The notes: generated by a model from the letters alone, not told the origin. Counted from the first letter of the stretch, positions 16,009 to 24,680 are shown. The stretch: 64,000 nucleotides of DNA from Solobacterium sp. (GCA_024696355.1 JAILGV010000182.1:1-64000), one strand, 5' to 3'. Translations and numbers: made by a program.

Positions 16009-16978
16009 ACAGCCTGACGGTTACCGGGAGACAATCAGACGGGGTATTGACGGCGTGCGCAGATTCCGTTCCGGCCTGACCGGAGGAAATCTTACCCGCA
16101 GGGAAGCAGTCTGCAGACTGAAACAGGAAATCAGAACAGCCGATGCTGTCCTGATCGGAGCCGGTGCAGGGCTTTCGACATCTGCTGGATTTATTTACAG
16201 CGGAGAACGCTTCAGCAGATACTTTTCTGATTTTGAAGAGTGCTTCGGAATACAGGACATGTATTCAGGAGGCTTTTATCCGTATCCTGATGCAGAGACA
16301 AGATGGGCATTCTGGGCAAGAAATATCTACGTAAACCGCTATATGGATCCTCCCAGGCCTGTCTATAACGATCTGTTTGAACTTGTTAAGGAAAAAGACT
16401 ATTTTGTGATCACCACAAATGTTGATCATTGTTTTCAGAAAGCCGGCTTTGATAAGAAACGTCTGTTTTACACACAGGGAGATTACGGCCTTTTTCAGAG
16501 CACGGATCCATCCAACAGAATTACATTTGATAACGAAGAGTGGGTGATGAAGGCGATGGAATCCCAGGGATTTGTCAGGAATGCCGAAGGAATCTTTGAA
16601 ATGCCGGAATGCGGTGTTTCACTGAAGATACCCGCAGGCTTAATCCCGAAGCACCCGTATGACGGATCGGAAGTCACAATGAACCTCAGGGGAGATGATT
16701 CCTTCGTGGAAAATGAAGGGTGGTTTCAGGCATCTGCGGCATATGCGGATTATCTTGCAGAGCATGCCGGTCAGCATATTCTTTTTCTGGAAATAGGTGT
16801 CGGCGCGAATACGCCGGTGATTATCAAATATCCGTTCTGGCAGATGACAAACGATAACCCGGCGGCCTTTTATGCCTGTCTCAATTATGATGATGCTGTA
16901 TGTCCGAAACAGATTGAAGAGCGCTCTGTCTGCATCAGCGCAGACGCCGGAGAGGTGATCAGGGAGCTGCTGAAATAA
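15989..16978 (+). CDS. Class M sirtuin (SirTM-like), protein ADP-ribosyltransferase
   Basis: The 329-residue protein has the sirtuin NAD site GAGAGLSTSAGF (57-68) and TTNVDHCF (142-149), and the SirTM-type end LEIGVGANTP. In the known family this enzyme ADP-ribosylates a GcvH-like lipoylated carrier. The zinc cysteines seen in other SirTM proteins appear replaced: the stretch after TQGDYGLFQ has Ser where Cys is expected, and the later CPxCG site reads HPYDG (222-226). No GcvH-L or lipoate ligase gene is nearby. It overlaps the macrodomain gene. Confidence 0.82.
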   Translation: MNRSYFKQPDGYRETIRRGIDGVRRFRSGLTGGNLTRREAVCRLKQEIRTADAVLIGAGAGLSTSAGFIYSGERFSRYFSDFEECFGIQDMYSGGFYPYPDAETRWAFWARNIYVNRYMDPPRPVYNDLFELVKEKDYFVITTNVDHCFQKAGFDKKRLFYTQGDYGLFQSTDPSNRITFDNEEWVMKAMESQGFVRNAEGIFEMPECGVSLKIPAGLIPKHPYDGSEVTMNLRGDDSFVENEGWFQASAAYADYLAEHAGQHILFLEIGVGANTPVIIKYPFWQMTNDNPAAFYACLNYDDAVCPKQIEERSVCISADAGEVIRELLK

Positions 16979-16997
16979 ACTGATCAGTACTGAACTG

Positions 16998-17034
16998 CCG
17001 GCAGGAGGAATATCCGTAACTGCCGGTTTTTTTG
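16998..17034 (+). terminator. Rho-independent terminator after the sirtuin gene
   Basis: CCGGCAG (16998-17004) pairs with CTGCCGG (17020-17026) and is followed by seven T residues. It closes the macrodomain/sirtuin operon. Confidence 0.75.
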
Positions 17035-17173
17035 CGGCCGAAGCCGAAAGAGTTTTTCCGTGAAGCAGGCGCATGGATTGCCGGTATATTCATTTGTCTG
17101 AATAATAAGAATACTGGTTCTGCTGCGTCAGTGATCCGGGATGACAGGGCGATGCTTATTATATGCGGCAGTC

Positions 17174-17202
17174 TTGATTTTCTTTTCCTTCAAGTCTATA
17201 TT
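17174..17202 (+). promoter_or_regulatory. Sigma-A promoter of the HMA-protein operon
   Basis: The -35 box is TTGATT (17174-17179), the spacer is 17 bases, and the -10 box is TATATT (17197-17202). The operator palindrome begins eight bases after the -10 box, as in the promoters at 1435 and 18487. Confidence 0.75.
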
Positions 17203-17210
17203 TTAAAACG

Positions 17211-17226
17211 GTTAGTGTACACTAAC
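17211..17226 (+). promoter_or_regulatory. Palindromic operator GTTAG-N6-CTAAC, copy 3
   Basis: GTTAGTGTACACTAAC is a perfect 16-base palindrome over the expected transcription start. It precedes an HMA-domain metal-binding protein, which supports a metal-responsive regulator. Confidence 0.75.
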
Positions 17227-17336
17227 ACGTGTGACAGGAACACAAATTCAGGCCGGCGGTGAATCGGATTTTATCCGTCAGTATACTTCGGTTTCGAAAG
17301 TACCGTTCTGCGGATACAGAAAGAGAGGACAGGCAG

Positions 17337-17594
17337 ATGAAAAAGATAACAATGAAAATTGACGGAATGATGTGCGGTATGTGTGAGGCACATATATGCG
17401 ACACAATCCGGAAAGCAGTGCCTTCTGCAAAGAAAGTCTCAGCATCCAGAAACAGAAAGGAAGCTTCCTTCCTGACAGAGGAGGCCGTGGATACAGCCGG
17501 TCTCAAAGCCGCAATTGATGCCACAGGTTATACCTGTCTTTCCGTTGAATCAGCTCCCTGTGAGAAGAAAGGGCTGTTCGGAAGGTTCTTTTGA
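17337..17594 (+). CDS. Heavy-metal-associated (HMA) domain protein
   Basis: The 85-residue protein is a single ferredoxin-like HMA domain with metal site GMMCGMC (residues 11-17). The end, EKKGLFGRFF, is a cationic aromatic tail I associate with small HMA proteins near iron or zinc uptake genes. It may act as a metallochaperone or sensor. ATG 17337 follows AGAGAGGAC, leaving a leader of about 125 bases after the operator. The ATC-hydrolase-family gene at 17721 is next on the same strand. Confidence 0.85.
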   Translation: MKKITMKIDGMMCGMCEAHICDTIRKAVPSAKKVSASRNRKEASFLTEEAVDTAGLKAAIDATGYTCLSVESAPCEKKGLFGRFF

Positions 17595-17720
17595 AGAAAT
17601 GCAGCATTGAAAAAACGCAGTTCCGGAATCACCCGCTGACTAATGTTCATATAAACGGTCTGATCCGGCCGACCTGCTTCAGGTTCATGTGGAATACCCT
17701 GCGGAATTCGGAGAATAAAC

Positions 17721-18329
17721 ATGAAAAATGCAGAAAAAATACTGAGTAAAAAATATATTTTCAAAGAAGAAATGGATAAAATCATGCCGAAGGCGCAAAG
17801 TGATGACCTCTGGCATAAAGCGTCAAAGAAGCTTGAAGAACTCCTGATCCGTTACAGCTCACTTCCGAAAGGTGTGCATATTCATTCGGACGAAAGGATT
17901 CTGCCCTCAGCGGCAGTCTATCTGACTCTGCGGGATGAGATAGGACGGGAGAAAGCATATCAGGTAATTGAAAACGGAGCTGTCAGGGGATGTATCAGCA
18001 TAGAAGCGAAACTGCAGAAGCTGATGAAGCTTCCCGGGATGCCGAACCTGTTCATCCGCATGTGGGATCCTCTTGTAAAAAGGGTATTTGGTCCGGATAA
18101 CGGTTTTCAAAATACGTTCTATCCCGGAAAGAAAGGAGAGTACCGGATGGATGTTACGGCCTGTCCGTACTGCCGGATCACAACTGAACTGGGCTGTCCC
18201 GAAATTACCGGAATTTTCTGTGATAATGACGAACGGATCTACGGCGGTCTTCCGGGTATAAAATTCGAAAGATCATCAACACTCGGAAAAGGGGCAGACC
18301 GCTGCGATTTTCACATCAGCAGGAAATAA
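17721..18329 (+). CDS. L-2-amino-thiazoline-4-carboxylate hydrolase family protein (3)
   Basis: The 202-residue protein shares the C-terminal cysteine pattern of the two proteins at 8064 and 8692: CPYC (148-151), Cys159 and Cys167 in the middle, and GADRCDFH (195-198). It has no signal peptide. It follows the HMA gene by 126 bases with no terminator between, so it is probably under the same metal operator. This third paralogue strengthens the link between the family and metal control in this genome. Substrate unknown. Confidence 0.75.
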   Translation: MKNAEKILSKKYIFKEEMDKIMPKAQSDDLWHKASKKLEELLIRYSSLPKGVHIHSDERILPSAAVYLTLRDEIGREKAYQVIENGAVRGCISIEAKLQKLMKLPGMPNLFIRMWDPLVKRVFGPDNGFQNTFYPGKKGEYRMDVTACPYCRITTELGCPEITGIFCDNDERIYGGLPGIKFERSSTLGKGADRCDFHISRK

Positions 18330-18342
18330 AACACAATGGATA

Positions 18343-18378
18343 CAGGACCGGACACTTCATCTGCCGGTCCTGATTTCT
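18343..18378 (+). terminator. Hairpin terminator after the HMA/ATC-hydrolase operon
   Basis: CAGGACCGG (18343-18351) pairs perfectly with CCGGTCCTG (18364-18372), followed by ATTTCTGT. The T-tract is weak but the stem is strong and the position fits. Confidence 0.6.
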
Positions 18379-18486
18379 GTCTGCACGCGATCTGAAGACA
18401 CTCTGCTTCAATTGCTTTTCTTTTTATGCCGGATCGTCCTGTTTCTGCATGAATCTGACCTGCTGTTTCAGTCTGATGCCGAATGC

Positions 18487-18514
18487 TTGATTCTGTAAAT
18501 TCAGCATGTATAAT
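18487..18514 (+). promoter_or_regulatory. Sigma-A promoter of the ZIP transporter gene
   Basis: The -35 box is TTGATT (18487-18492), the spacer is 16 bases, and the -10 box is TATAAT (18509-18514). The operator palindrome starts seven bases later, at 18522. Confidence 0.8.
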
Positions 18515-18521
18515 AGATGCA

Positions 18522-18537
18522 GTTAGATATAACTAAC
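18522..18537 (+). promoter_or_regulatory. Palindromic operator GTTAG-N6-CTAAC, copy 4
   Basis: GTTAGATATAACTAAC has perfect 5-base arms, extended by A/T on each side (AGTTAG and CTAACT). It lies just after a near-consensus promoter and directly controls a ZIP-family metal transporter, the best evidence that the operator is metal-responsive. Confidence 0.75.
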
Positions 18538-18589
18538 TTTGATTTATGCAGAGGATAAGAAAAGTGATATTTCTTAAGGAGTTAATAAA

Positions 18590-19369
18590 GTGAATATACA
18601 GTTATTCAGCGGAATCATGCTTCCTTTTATAGGAACGGTTCTTGGTGCAGCTATGGTGTTTTTGCTGAAGGACAGCATTTCAGAAACACTTCAGAGAATA
18701 CTTACCGGTTTTGCTGCAGGGGTAATGACAGCAGCGTCTTTCTGGAGCCTGCTGCAGCCGGCGCTTGACGGAGCACAGAATCTTGGAAAGCTTTTTTTCG
18801 TTCCGGCAGCGGTGGGGTTTATGACAGGCATCGGTTTTCTGCTGTTTCTCGACAGCACTGTTCCGCATATGCATATGGATCAGCAGAGCGAGGGACCTGT
18901 CAGCAGCTTCAGCAGAACAACGAAACTGATTCTGGCAGTGACGCTGCATAATATTCCGGAAGGAATGGCTGTCGGTGTGGTTTATGCCGGCTGGCTTTCC
19001 GGAGAAAGCAGTGTCAGTGCTGCGGCAGCTTTCGCACTCGCACTCGGCATTGCTCTGCAGAATTTTCCCGAAGGCGCGATTGTTTCGATGCCGCTGCGGG
19101 CGGAAGGCATGCCGGAAATGAAGACATTTGCATACGGCGTGCTGTCCGGTATTGTTGAACCGGTGGCTGCGGTATTTACAATCAGTGCGGTTCGCGCGGT
19201 AACATTTGTGCTGCCTTATCTTCTGGCATTTGCTGCGGGTGCGATGATGTACGTCGTGGTTGAAGAACTTATTCCGGAAATGTCGGAAGGGAAACACTCC
19301 AATACCGGTACCATGGCTTTTTCCGTGGGGTTTGTCCTGATGATGGTTCTTGATGCCGCACTGGGATAA
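18590..19369 (+). CDS. ZIP-family metal transporter
   Basis: The 259-residue protein has about eight transmembrane segments. The metal-path motifs are TLHNIPEGMAVG (H120, N121, E124) and ALQNFPEGAIVS (Q157, N158, E161), with a histidine-containing loop VPHMHMD (92-97). ZIP proteins carry zinc, iron or manganese into the cytoplasm; the metal is not decidable from sequence. The GTG start at 18590 follows AAGGAG. The gene has its own promoter with operator and appears monocistronic. Confidence 0.88.
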   Translation: MNIQLFSGIMLPFIGTVLGAAMVFLLKDSISETLQRILTGFAAGVMTAASFWSLLQPALDGAQNLGKLFFVPAAVGFMTGIGFLLFLDSTVPHMHMDQQSEGPVSSFSRTTKLILAVTLHNIPEGMAVGVVYAGWLSGESSVSAAAAFALALGIALQNFPEGAIVSMPLRAEGMPEMKTFAYGVLSGIVEPVAAVFTISAVRAVTFVLPYLLAFAAGAMMYVVVEELIPEMSEGKHSNTGTMAFSVGFVLMMVLDAALG

Positions 19370-19447
19370 AAGACGCGCGGATGTCTGCTGAAGCTATACA
19401 GTAATGGTCAATGATCCTTCACGGCAGTATTACGTCCGTTTCCATGA

Positions 19448-19476
19448 TGGACTGATGATCATTACTTTAATATAAT
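19448..19476 (+). promoter_or_regulatory. Candidate promoter
   Basis: TATAAT (19471-19476) has a weak -35 (TGGACT, 19448-19453) at 17 bases. It lies about 50 bases before the next gene. Confidence 0.35.
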
Positions 19477-19525
19477 TTTTTAGGAACGATTCAGTTCAGC
19501 TTTTAGCTGTCAGGGGGATATATCA

Positions 19526-20419
19526 ATGAACGGAAAGAAGAGGATCATCAGGAGACTGACTGACAGACTGTACGGCGGGATCAATATGAGCTGGCCTGCC
19601 GTCATTATTTTTGCGGTCTCTACGGCAGTGCTGACTGCTGTCTTTTTGATTTTTCCGGTTTTTGACGGCACTTCTTTCAGACGGATGGGTGTTTACCTTG
19701 AAGCATGGATTTTCTTTGCTGTCATTATTATGTCTAACTGCAGAAAGCCTCTGGAATCTGCAGTCAAAACATTTGTGTTTTTTCTGATCAGCCAGCCGCT
19801 GATCTATCTGTTTCAGGTGCCTTTTGCAGGTATGGGATTTGGCCTGTTCAGATACTACGGGACCTGGTTTATCTGGACGCTATTGACCTTCCCGATGGCA
19901 TATATCGGCTGGTATATCAGACGGAAAAACTGGCTGAGTCTGCTGATTCTGCTGCCTGTGCTGGTGTTTCTGGCATCGGAAAGCTTCAGCGGGTTCAGAA
20001 TGTCATATTATCATTTTCCCCGTCTTTTGATTACGGGTGTATTCTGTCTGGCGCAGATTCTGATTTATCTCTATGCTTTTACGGATAATACCGTAAAGAA
20101 GGCTGCGGGTCTGGCTGCTGCGGCTGCGGGTCTGGCAGTCATGCTTTATATTCAGCCGCCGGTTCAGATCAACACTGCATATTTCCTTCCGGATTCCCCG
20201 GTTTTATCTGAAGATGCCGGTATTACGGTTATGGAAGGTGCTGATGCAGAGGTCTGGATCCGCAGAACCGGAGAGGACAGCATGATAGGCATTCAGGCGT
20301 CAAAACTCGGCAAAACAGAATTCGTGATCAGTGACCGGGGAGCGGAGTATCATTATCTGATGGAAGTTTACATGGATAATAACGGACATATCCAGGTCGA
20401 TATAACACCGCAGGAATGA
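19526..20419 (+). CDS. Membrane protein of unknown function
   Basis: The 297-residue protein has about seven hydrophobic segments up to residue 215. A C-terminal domain of about 80 residues follows (DSPVLSEDAGITVMEG..., ending QVDITPQE), which looks like a beta-rich extracytoplasmic domain. I do not recognise the family. The ATG at 19526 follows AGGGGG. It has no obvious functional link with the neighbours. Confidence 0.65.
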   Translation: MNGKKRIIRRLTDRLYGGINMSWPAVIIFAVSTAVLTAVFLIFPVFDGTSFRRMGVYLEAWIFFAVIIMSNCRKPLESAVKTFVFFLISQPLIYLFQVPFAGMGFGLFRYYGTWFIWTLLTFPMAYIGWYIRRKNWLSLLILLPVLVFLASESFSGFRMSYYHFPRLLITGVFCLAQILIYLYAFTDNTVKKAAGLAAAAAGLAVMLYIQPPVQINTAYFLPDSPVLSEDAGITVMEGADAEVWIRRTGEDSMIGIQASKLGKTEFVISDRGAEYHYLMEVYMDNNGHIQVDITPQE

Positions 20420-20561
20420 GATTCTTTCAGCTCAGCCGGACAGATATCTGAAGGCAATGCAGCTTTGTGATTCAGCCGTTTCAATACGGCTTTTCATTTT
20501 CCCGATTCGGCAGGGAATACTATTTGCAGTAATATTGCGGTACCTTCAGAAAGGATGTGTT

Positions 20562-20912
20562 ATGCTTGCATTGTATTGTACAGACAGGAATACAGGTGAA
20601 TTTGTGAAGCAGAAACAGTATGAATTTGAGGCGGTGATCCATGAGATTGGGGAAAACGGAGGAGCGTATATCATTTTTCCGTGGGATCTCAGGGAGGAAT
20701 CCGGAAAAGGGCGCATGAAAGTTCATGCTGAATTTGACGGCATCGGGTACGACGGCAGTATTGTAAACATGGGCGTGAAGGATCATGAGGGAAATATCTG
20801 CTGGATTATTGGTCTTCTCAAGTCGATCAGAAGGCAGCTCGGAAAAGGTGACGGAGACATTGTGAATGTTGTGATCCGCGAAAGAAATCAGTCGGCGGAT
20901 GTGGAAGCATAG
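20562..20912 (+). CDS. DUF1905 domain protein
   Basis: The protein of about 116 residues fits DUF1905: YEFEAVIHE, GGAYIIFPWDLREESGKGR, KVHAEFDGIGYDGSIVNMG and a C-terminal IRRQLGKGDGD. The fold is a small beta barrel related to AbrB-like domains; the function is unknown. The frame is open from 20457, but the ATG at 20562 has an AGAAAGGA site and matches the family start. It is followed within 30 bases by DUF2200 and HExxH genes, so these three form a small operon. Confidence 0.8.
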   Translation: MLALYCTDRNTGEFVKQKQYEFEAVIHEIGENGGAYIIFPWDLREESGKGRMKVHAEFDGIGYDGSIVNMGVKDHEGNICWIIGLLKSIRRQLGKGDGDIVNVVIRERNQSADVEA

Positions 20913-20939
20913 ATGTCTGACTGGCCGGGAGGTAAGAAT

Positions 20940-21275
20940 ATGGCAGGAAAATCAGTGTATGAAATGAAGTTCTCAAAGGTATATCCGCTTCTGGTGGCCA
21001 AAGCTGAACGGAAGGGCCGCACGAAGGAGGAAGTGGATGAGATCATCCGGTGGCTGACCGGATATGATGCATCGTCAGTTGATCCGGATGCGACTTATGC
21101 AGATTTCTTTCTTCATGCACCGTCATATAACAGCCGGGCGGCACTGATTACCGGTACAGTATGCGGTGTAAGAGTGGAAACGATTGAAGACCCGCTGATG
21201 AAAAAAATCCGCCAGCTGGACAAGCTGGTTGATGAACTGGCAAAGGGAAAACCGATGAACAAAATACTGAGATAA
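20940..21275 (+). CDS. DUF2200 family protein
   Basis: The 111-residue protein begins [18 protein letters not shown] and contains [18 protein letters not shown], hallmarks of DUF2200. Family function is unknown. The start at 20940 follows GGGAGGT; an upstream ATG at 20913 is less likely. It sits between DUF1905 and an HExxH protein on the same strand. Confidence 0.82.
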   Translation: MAGKSVYEMKFSKVYPLLVAKAERKGRTKEEVDEIIRWLTGYDASSVDPDATYADFFLHAPSYNSRAALITGTVCGVRVETIEDPLMKKIRQLDKLVDELAKGKPMNKILR

Positions 21276-21295
21276 CGGTTGGTGAAGGGACAATT

Positions 21296-21757
21296 ATGGA
21301 CAGGGAACAGGCAAGAGAGTTATTTGAAAAATATATCCGGAAGCTGAGGATTACTCCTGCATGGGATGTCAGGCTGGAATTTTCGGAAGATCCCTCATGG
21401 AATAAGACCGGCGATTTCAAAATCGACTGTGATGACAGGAAGGCGGTTCTCGTGCTGAATGCCGCAAATCCGGCACAGGAAAATATTGAGGAAGTGATCA
21501 TTCACGAATTAATGCATATTAAAATGTACCCGCTTGATCAGCTTACGGAATCATTGATCTGCAGCTGCTTTGAGGAAGGCTCGGCAGCCCGTGATTTTGC
21601 GTACCGTCAGTTCTTCGGCACACTTGAACAGACAGTGGAGGAGCTGTCCAAATGCTTTCTGCTGGAATTCGGTGACAGCAGGGAATTCTCCTACGGAAGA
21701 TGCTTACGCGTAAAGTCATTCAATGATCTCTATGACGGCCTGAAAACTATTGAATGA
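21296..21757 (+). CDS. Putative zinc metallopeptidase-like protein (HExxH)
   Basis: The 153-residue protein has a central VIIHELMHIKM, a classic HExxH zinc motif, followed by a possible third ligand in FEEGSAARDF. It is too short for most peptidase families and resembles small phage or SprT-like metalloprotein domains. It starts 20 bases after DUF2200. No signal peptide. The protease function is inferred only from the motif. Confidence 0.6.
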   Translation: MDREQARELFEKYIRKLRITPAWDVRLEFSEDPSWNKTGDFKIDCDDRKAVLVLNAANPAQENIEEVIIHELMHIKMYPLDQLTESLICSCFEEGSAARDFAYRQFFGTLEQTVEELSKCFLLEFGDSREFSYGRCLRVKSFNDLYDGLKTIE

Positions 21758-21979
21758 CAGAATACGGCAGCTGCCTGAACATCTGCCGGAAGCGCCTTAC
21801 TGAAGAACTTTCATTATTATGAACTGATAATTGGTGTATCATTGATTACAGTTCAGATGATTCAATATATTGAATGCGCAGCCTGCGGAATCACAGCGGT
21901 ACATGCATATGTTCGTCAGTCTGCATACTTATACTGCGGCATTAATCGTTCATGATTCATGAACAAAGGAGGAAATGTA

Positions 21980-22897
21980 ATGAAAATTGCGGTTCTGGGT
22001 CCGGGATCTATGGGACTTTTATACGGCTCAAAACTGTCCGGGCAGGCAGATGTCTTCCTGGTCGGAAACAACGAGGAGCATATCAGGCTGATTAATAAGA
22101 ACGGTATTACTGTCAAACGCGGAAAAGAGATGAGCCATTACAATATCAGGGCTGTTGTTTCTGCGGCTGATGAAGAGCCTGTGGATCTGATCATGCTGTG
22201 CACAAAAGCATATGTAACGCATGATGCACTTGATGCATGCCGGAATCTGATCGGCAAGGATACCTGTCTTCTGACGCTTCAGAACGGACTGGGGCATGAA
22301 GACATCCTCCGGGATTTTACGGATGATGAGCATATTCTGATCGGAACAACTACACTGGGCAGCTACCGCGTAAACTCTTATACAATCGTAAACAGCGGAC
22401 TGGGCGAAACAGTGATCGGCAGGATCGGGGAACATAACAAAGACAATGATGCAAAAGTCGGACAGATCGCAGAGATCTTTGAAAAGGCAGGTTTTCCCTG
22501 CAAGGTGACTGACAATATCAAGTTCATTGTCTGGAACAAGCTGATGATCAACGCATCATCCAGCGTACTTTCCGGCGTACTCGGAAAACCGCAGGGATTT
22601 GTTGCGGAAAATATGTATGCATGGGATATCTGCTGCGACCTGATCAGAGAACTGTGTGATATTGCCGGAGGTGAAGGCTGCAGGTTTGAATTTGCCGAGC
22701 AGGCTGAACGGATCAAAAACCATCTCAAGGCTGCACCCGGCGGATATACCAGTATTTACTCGGATCTACAGAACAAAAGAATGACCGAAGTCGACTATAT
22801 CAGCGGTGCTGTTGTAAGAGCGGCACACAGGCAGGGGAAAAAGGTGCCGACTCATGAACTGATGGTGAAGCTGGTTCATGCCCTTGAGCAGGCCTGA
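21980..22897 (+). CDS. Ketopantoate reductase family protein (2-dehydropantoate 2-reductase)
   Basis: The 305-residue protein has the Rossmann motif VLGPGSMG and the canonical catalytic helix WNKLMINASS, so it is a much better match to 2-dehydropantoate 2-reductase (NADPH-dependent, in pantothenate and CoA synthesis) than the paralogue at 3251. No other pantothenate genes are nearby. The ATG at 21980 follows AAAGGAGG; the frame also has ATG 21959. A terminator follows directly. Confidence 0.8.
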   Translation: MKIAVLGPGSMGLLYGSKLSGQADVFLVGNNEEHIRLINKNGITVKRGKEMSHYNIRAVVSAADEEPVDLIMLCTKAYVTHDALDACRNLIGKDTCLLTLQNGLGHEDILRDFTDDEHILIGTTTLGSYRVNSYTIVNSGLGETVIGRIGEHNKDNDAKVGQIAEIFEKAGFPCKVTDNIKFIVWNKLMINASSSVLSGVLGKPQGFVAENMYAWDICCDLIRELCDIAGGEGCRFEFAEQAERIKNHLKAAPGGYTSIYSDLQNKRMTEVDYISGAVVRAAHRQGKKVPTHELMVKLVHALEQA

Positions 22898-22909
22898 ATA
22901 TCAAAAGAG

Positions 22910-22940
22910 AATTCCGGAGTGATATGCTCCGGATTTTTTA
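22910..22940 (+). terminator. Rho-independent terminator
   Basis: CCGGAG (22914-22919) pairs with CTCCGG (22927-22932), with A/T pairs extending the stem and ATTTTTTAATT after it. It ends the reductase transcript. Confidence 0.8.
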
Positions 22941-23125
22941 ATTATGTGATGCAGAAGGGGATTTCTCTTTCGGATGACGGATTGTTTGCGGAATTGTATA
23001 CTGAAATATAGAAAATATCTGCGGACAGGGACAGCAGAATCATTTACTGCAGAAGCGTGCGCCGTCTTTGTTCTGCAGCAGCCAGTTTAAAATGAAGCGT
23101 GATTCTTCCGAAAGGAGAGTGACAG

Positions 23126-23806
23126 ATGAACAGACCGGTTACTACATTGTTTATGCTGATGTCGGCTGACGGGAAAATCAGTACCGGAAGTACGGATGAA
23201 ATGGATGTTGACAGCGATTTCCCGCTGATTCCGGGTGTACGCGAGGGACTTCATCAGTATTACGAGATTGAGCAGGAAACGGACCTGTGGTCATTTAACA
23301 CCGGGAAAGTACAGGCAAAACTCGGCATTAATGAAAAACCGGTGCCGGAAAAAACCCCTGTATCATTTGTGCTGCTTGACAATCACCATCTGAATGAGAC
23401 CGGCATCAGAAATTTTTGTGCCAGATCTCAGACGGCGGTGCTGATTACCTCAAATCCGGAACATCCGGCATTCGGTATGAAGGAAGAAAACCTCCGCATT
23501 ATTTATCAGGAACAGCTGTCCCTTGGTGACGCACTTGCACAGCTGAAGGAAAAATTCGGATGCGAAAGACTGACTGTACAGTCCGGAGGAACCGTAAACA
23601 GTCTGTTTCTCAGGGAAAAGCTCATTGATTATATTGATATCGTAGTGGCACCGGTGCTGATCGGGGGAAAAGATACGCCGACATTAATCGACGGTGAATC
23701 CCTGAGATTCAGAAGTGAACTGAATAAACTCGGCGTTCTGAAACTGACGGAATGTTCAGTGCTGAAGGATTCATATATACGTCTGAGATATCAGGTGACA
23801 AACTGA
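23126..23806 (+). CDS. RibD C-terminal/dihydrofolate reductase-like protein
   Basis: The 226-residue protein matches the RibD C-terminal domain fold: FMLMSADGKIST at the N-terminus, LTVQSGGTVNSLFL in the cofactor region and VAPVLIGGKDTPTL near the end. Such proteins are NADPH-dependent reductases; stand-alone members often have unknown substrates rather than a role in riboflavin synthesis. RBS GAAAGGAGAG precedes the ATG. No riboflavin genes are nearby. Confidence 0.8.
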   Translation: MNRPVTTLFMLMSADGKISTGSTDEMDVDSDFPLIPGVREGLHQYYEIEQETDLWSFNTGKVQAKLGINEKPVPEKTPVSFVLLDNHHLNETGIRNFCARSQTAVLITSNPEHPAFGMKEENLRIIYQEQLSLGDALAQLKEKFGCERLTVQSGGTVNSLFLREKLIDYIDIVVAPVLIGGKDTPTLIDGESLRFRSELNKLGVLKLTECSVLKDSYIRLRYQVTN

Positions 23807-23890
23807 ACCATCAGCTGTATTTTCCGAAGTGTATCTGCAGTAATCATTCTCACCGTTTTATATCCGAACTTGACAGAAGGAGTAATGTCT

Positions 23891-24670
23891 ATGGAACTTT
23901 TAGCAGAACTTAACAGTCCCGTGATGTATCTGATCTGCGGCGGCATCATTCTGTTCGTATCAGTGATCTGCATTGTTTTTGCAGTGCGCGCATACAGGGC
24001 AGGAAGACAGCTCGGCATTGATGAAAGCAAAATGAAGCGTGTGATTACGGCAAGCACAACATTTGCCGTATTGCCAAGCATAGGCATTCTGCTTGGTGTT
24101 ATCGCGCTTTCGGGAAGTCTCGGAACACCGTGGCCCTGGCTGAGGCTGTCTGTTATCGGGGCGCTGCATTATGAAACACAGGTGGCGGAGGCGGCTTCGG
24201 AAGCTGCAGGCATCGGCGGACTGTCGATTGCCAATATGACTCCGGAAGCTTTTGCGACAATCGCATTTCTGATGAGTCTGTGCATCATGTGGGGAATGGT
24301 CCTTGTGATATTTAACGGAGAGGCATACTCCAGGCGCCTTGTTTCACCGTCACATCCGGAAAAAGGCGGAAAAAAGAAAAAGTCAGGCATGTCGGGCTTT
24401 GGAGACACAGCGATGACAGCTATGTTCATCGGACTGGTTTCAGCTTATATCGCAAGTTATATCGGAACCATTGTTTCGGGAAACGGAATGTTTTCTTTTC
24501 AGGGAAGCTGGCTTCCTCTGGCAGTGGCTGTGACTTCTGCGGCTGCCATGGGGGTCTTTATCTATATTAAAAACAGGACCGGAGCCGATTGGGTTGACAG
24601 CTTTTCGGTTGCCGGCAGTATGCTGACGGCTATGGCTGCGGCGATATTTTTCGGCAGACTGATCGGATAG
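23891..24670 (+). CDS. DUF5058 family membrane protein
   Basis: The protein of about 259 residues has six or more membrane segments and begins MELLAELNSPVMYLICGG. TTFAVLPSIGILLGVIALSG and PWPWLRLSVIGALHYE are typical of DUF5058 as I remember it. It is followed 10 bases later by another membrane protein and then an M20 peptidase, an arrangement suggesting a two-component uptake system for peptides or amino-acid conjugates. The ATG at 23891 lies at good distance from AGGAG; ATG 23885 is an alternative. Confidence 0.7.
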   Translation: MELLAELNSPVMYLICGGIILFVSVICIVFAVRAYRAGRQLGIDESKMKRVITASTTFAVLPSIGILLGVIALSGSLGTPWPWLRLSVIGALHYETQVAEAASEAAGIGGLSIANMTPEAFATIAFLMSLCIMWGMVLVIFNGEAYSRRLVSPSHPEKGGKKKKSGMSGFGDTAMTAMFIGLVSAYIASYIGTIVSGNGMFSFQGSWLPLAVAVTSAAAMGVFIYIKNRTGADWVDSFSVAGSMLTAMAAAIFFGRLIG

Positions 24671-24680
24671 GGGGACGCTT

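Noticed and set aside
20562-21275. DUF1905/DUF2200 as a toxin-antitoxin pair
   Set aside because: Neither protein shows toxin features, and AbrB-like similarity of DUF1905 alone is not enough.
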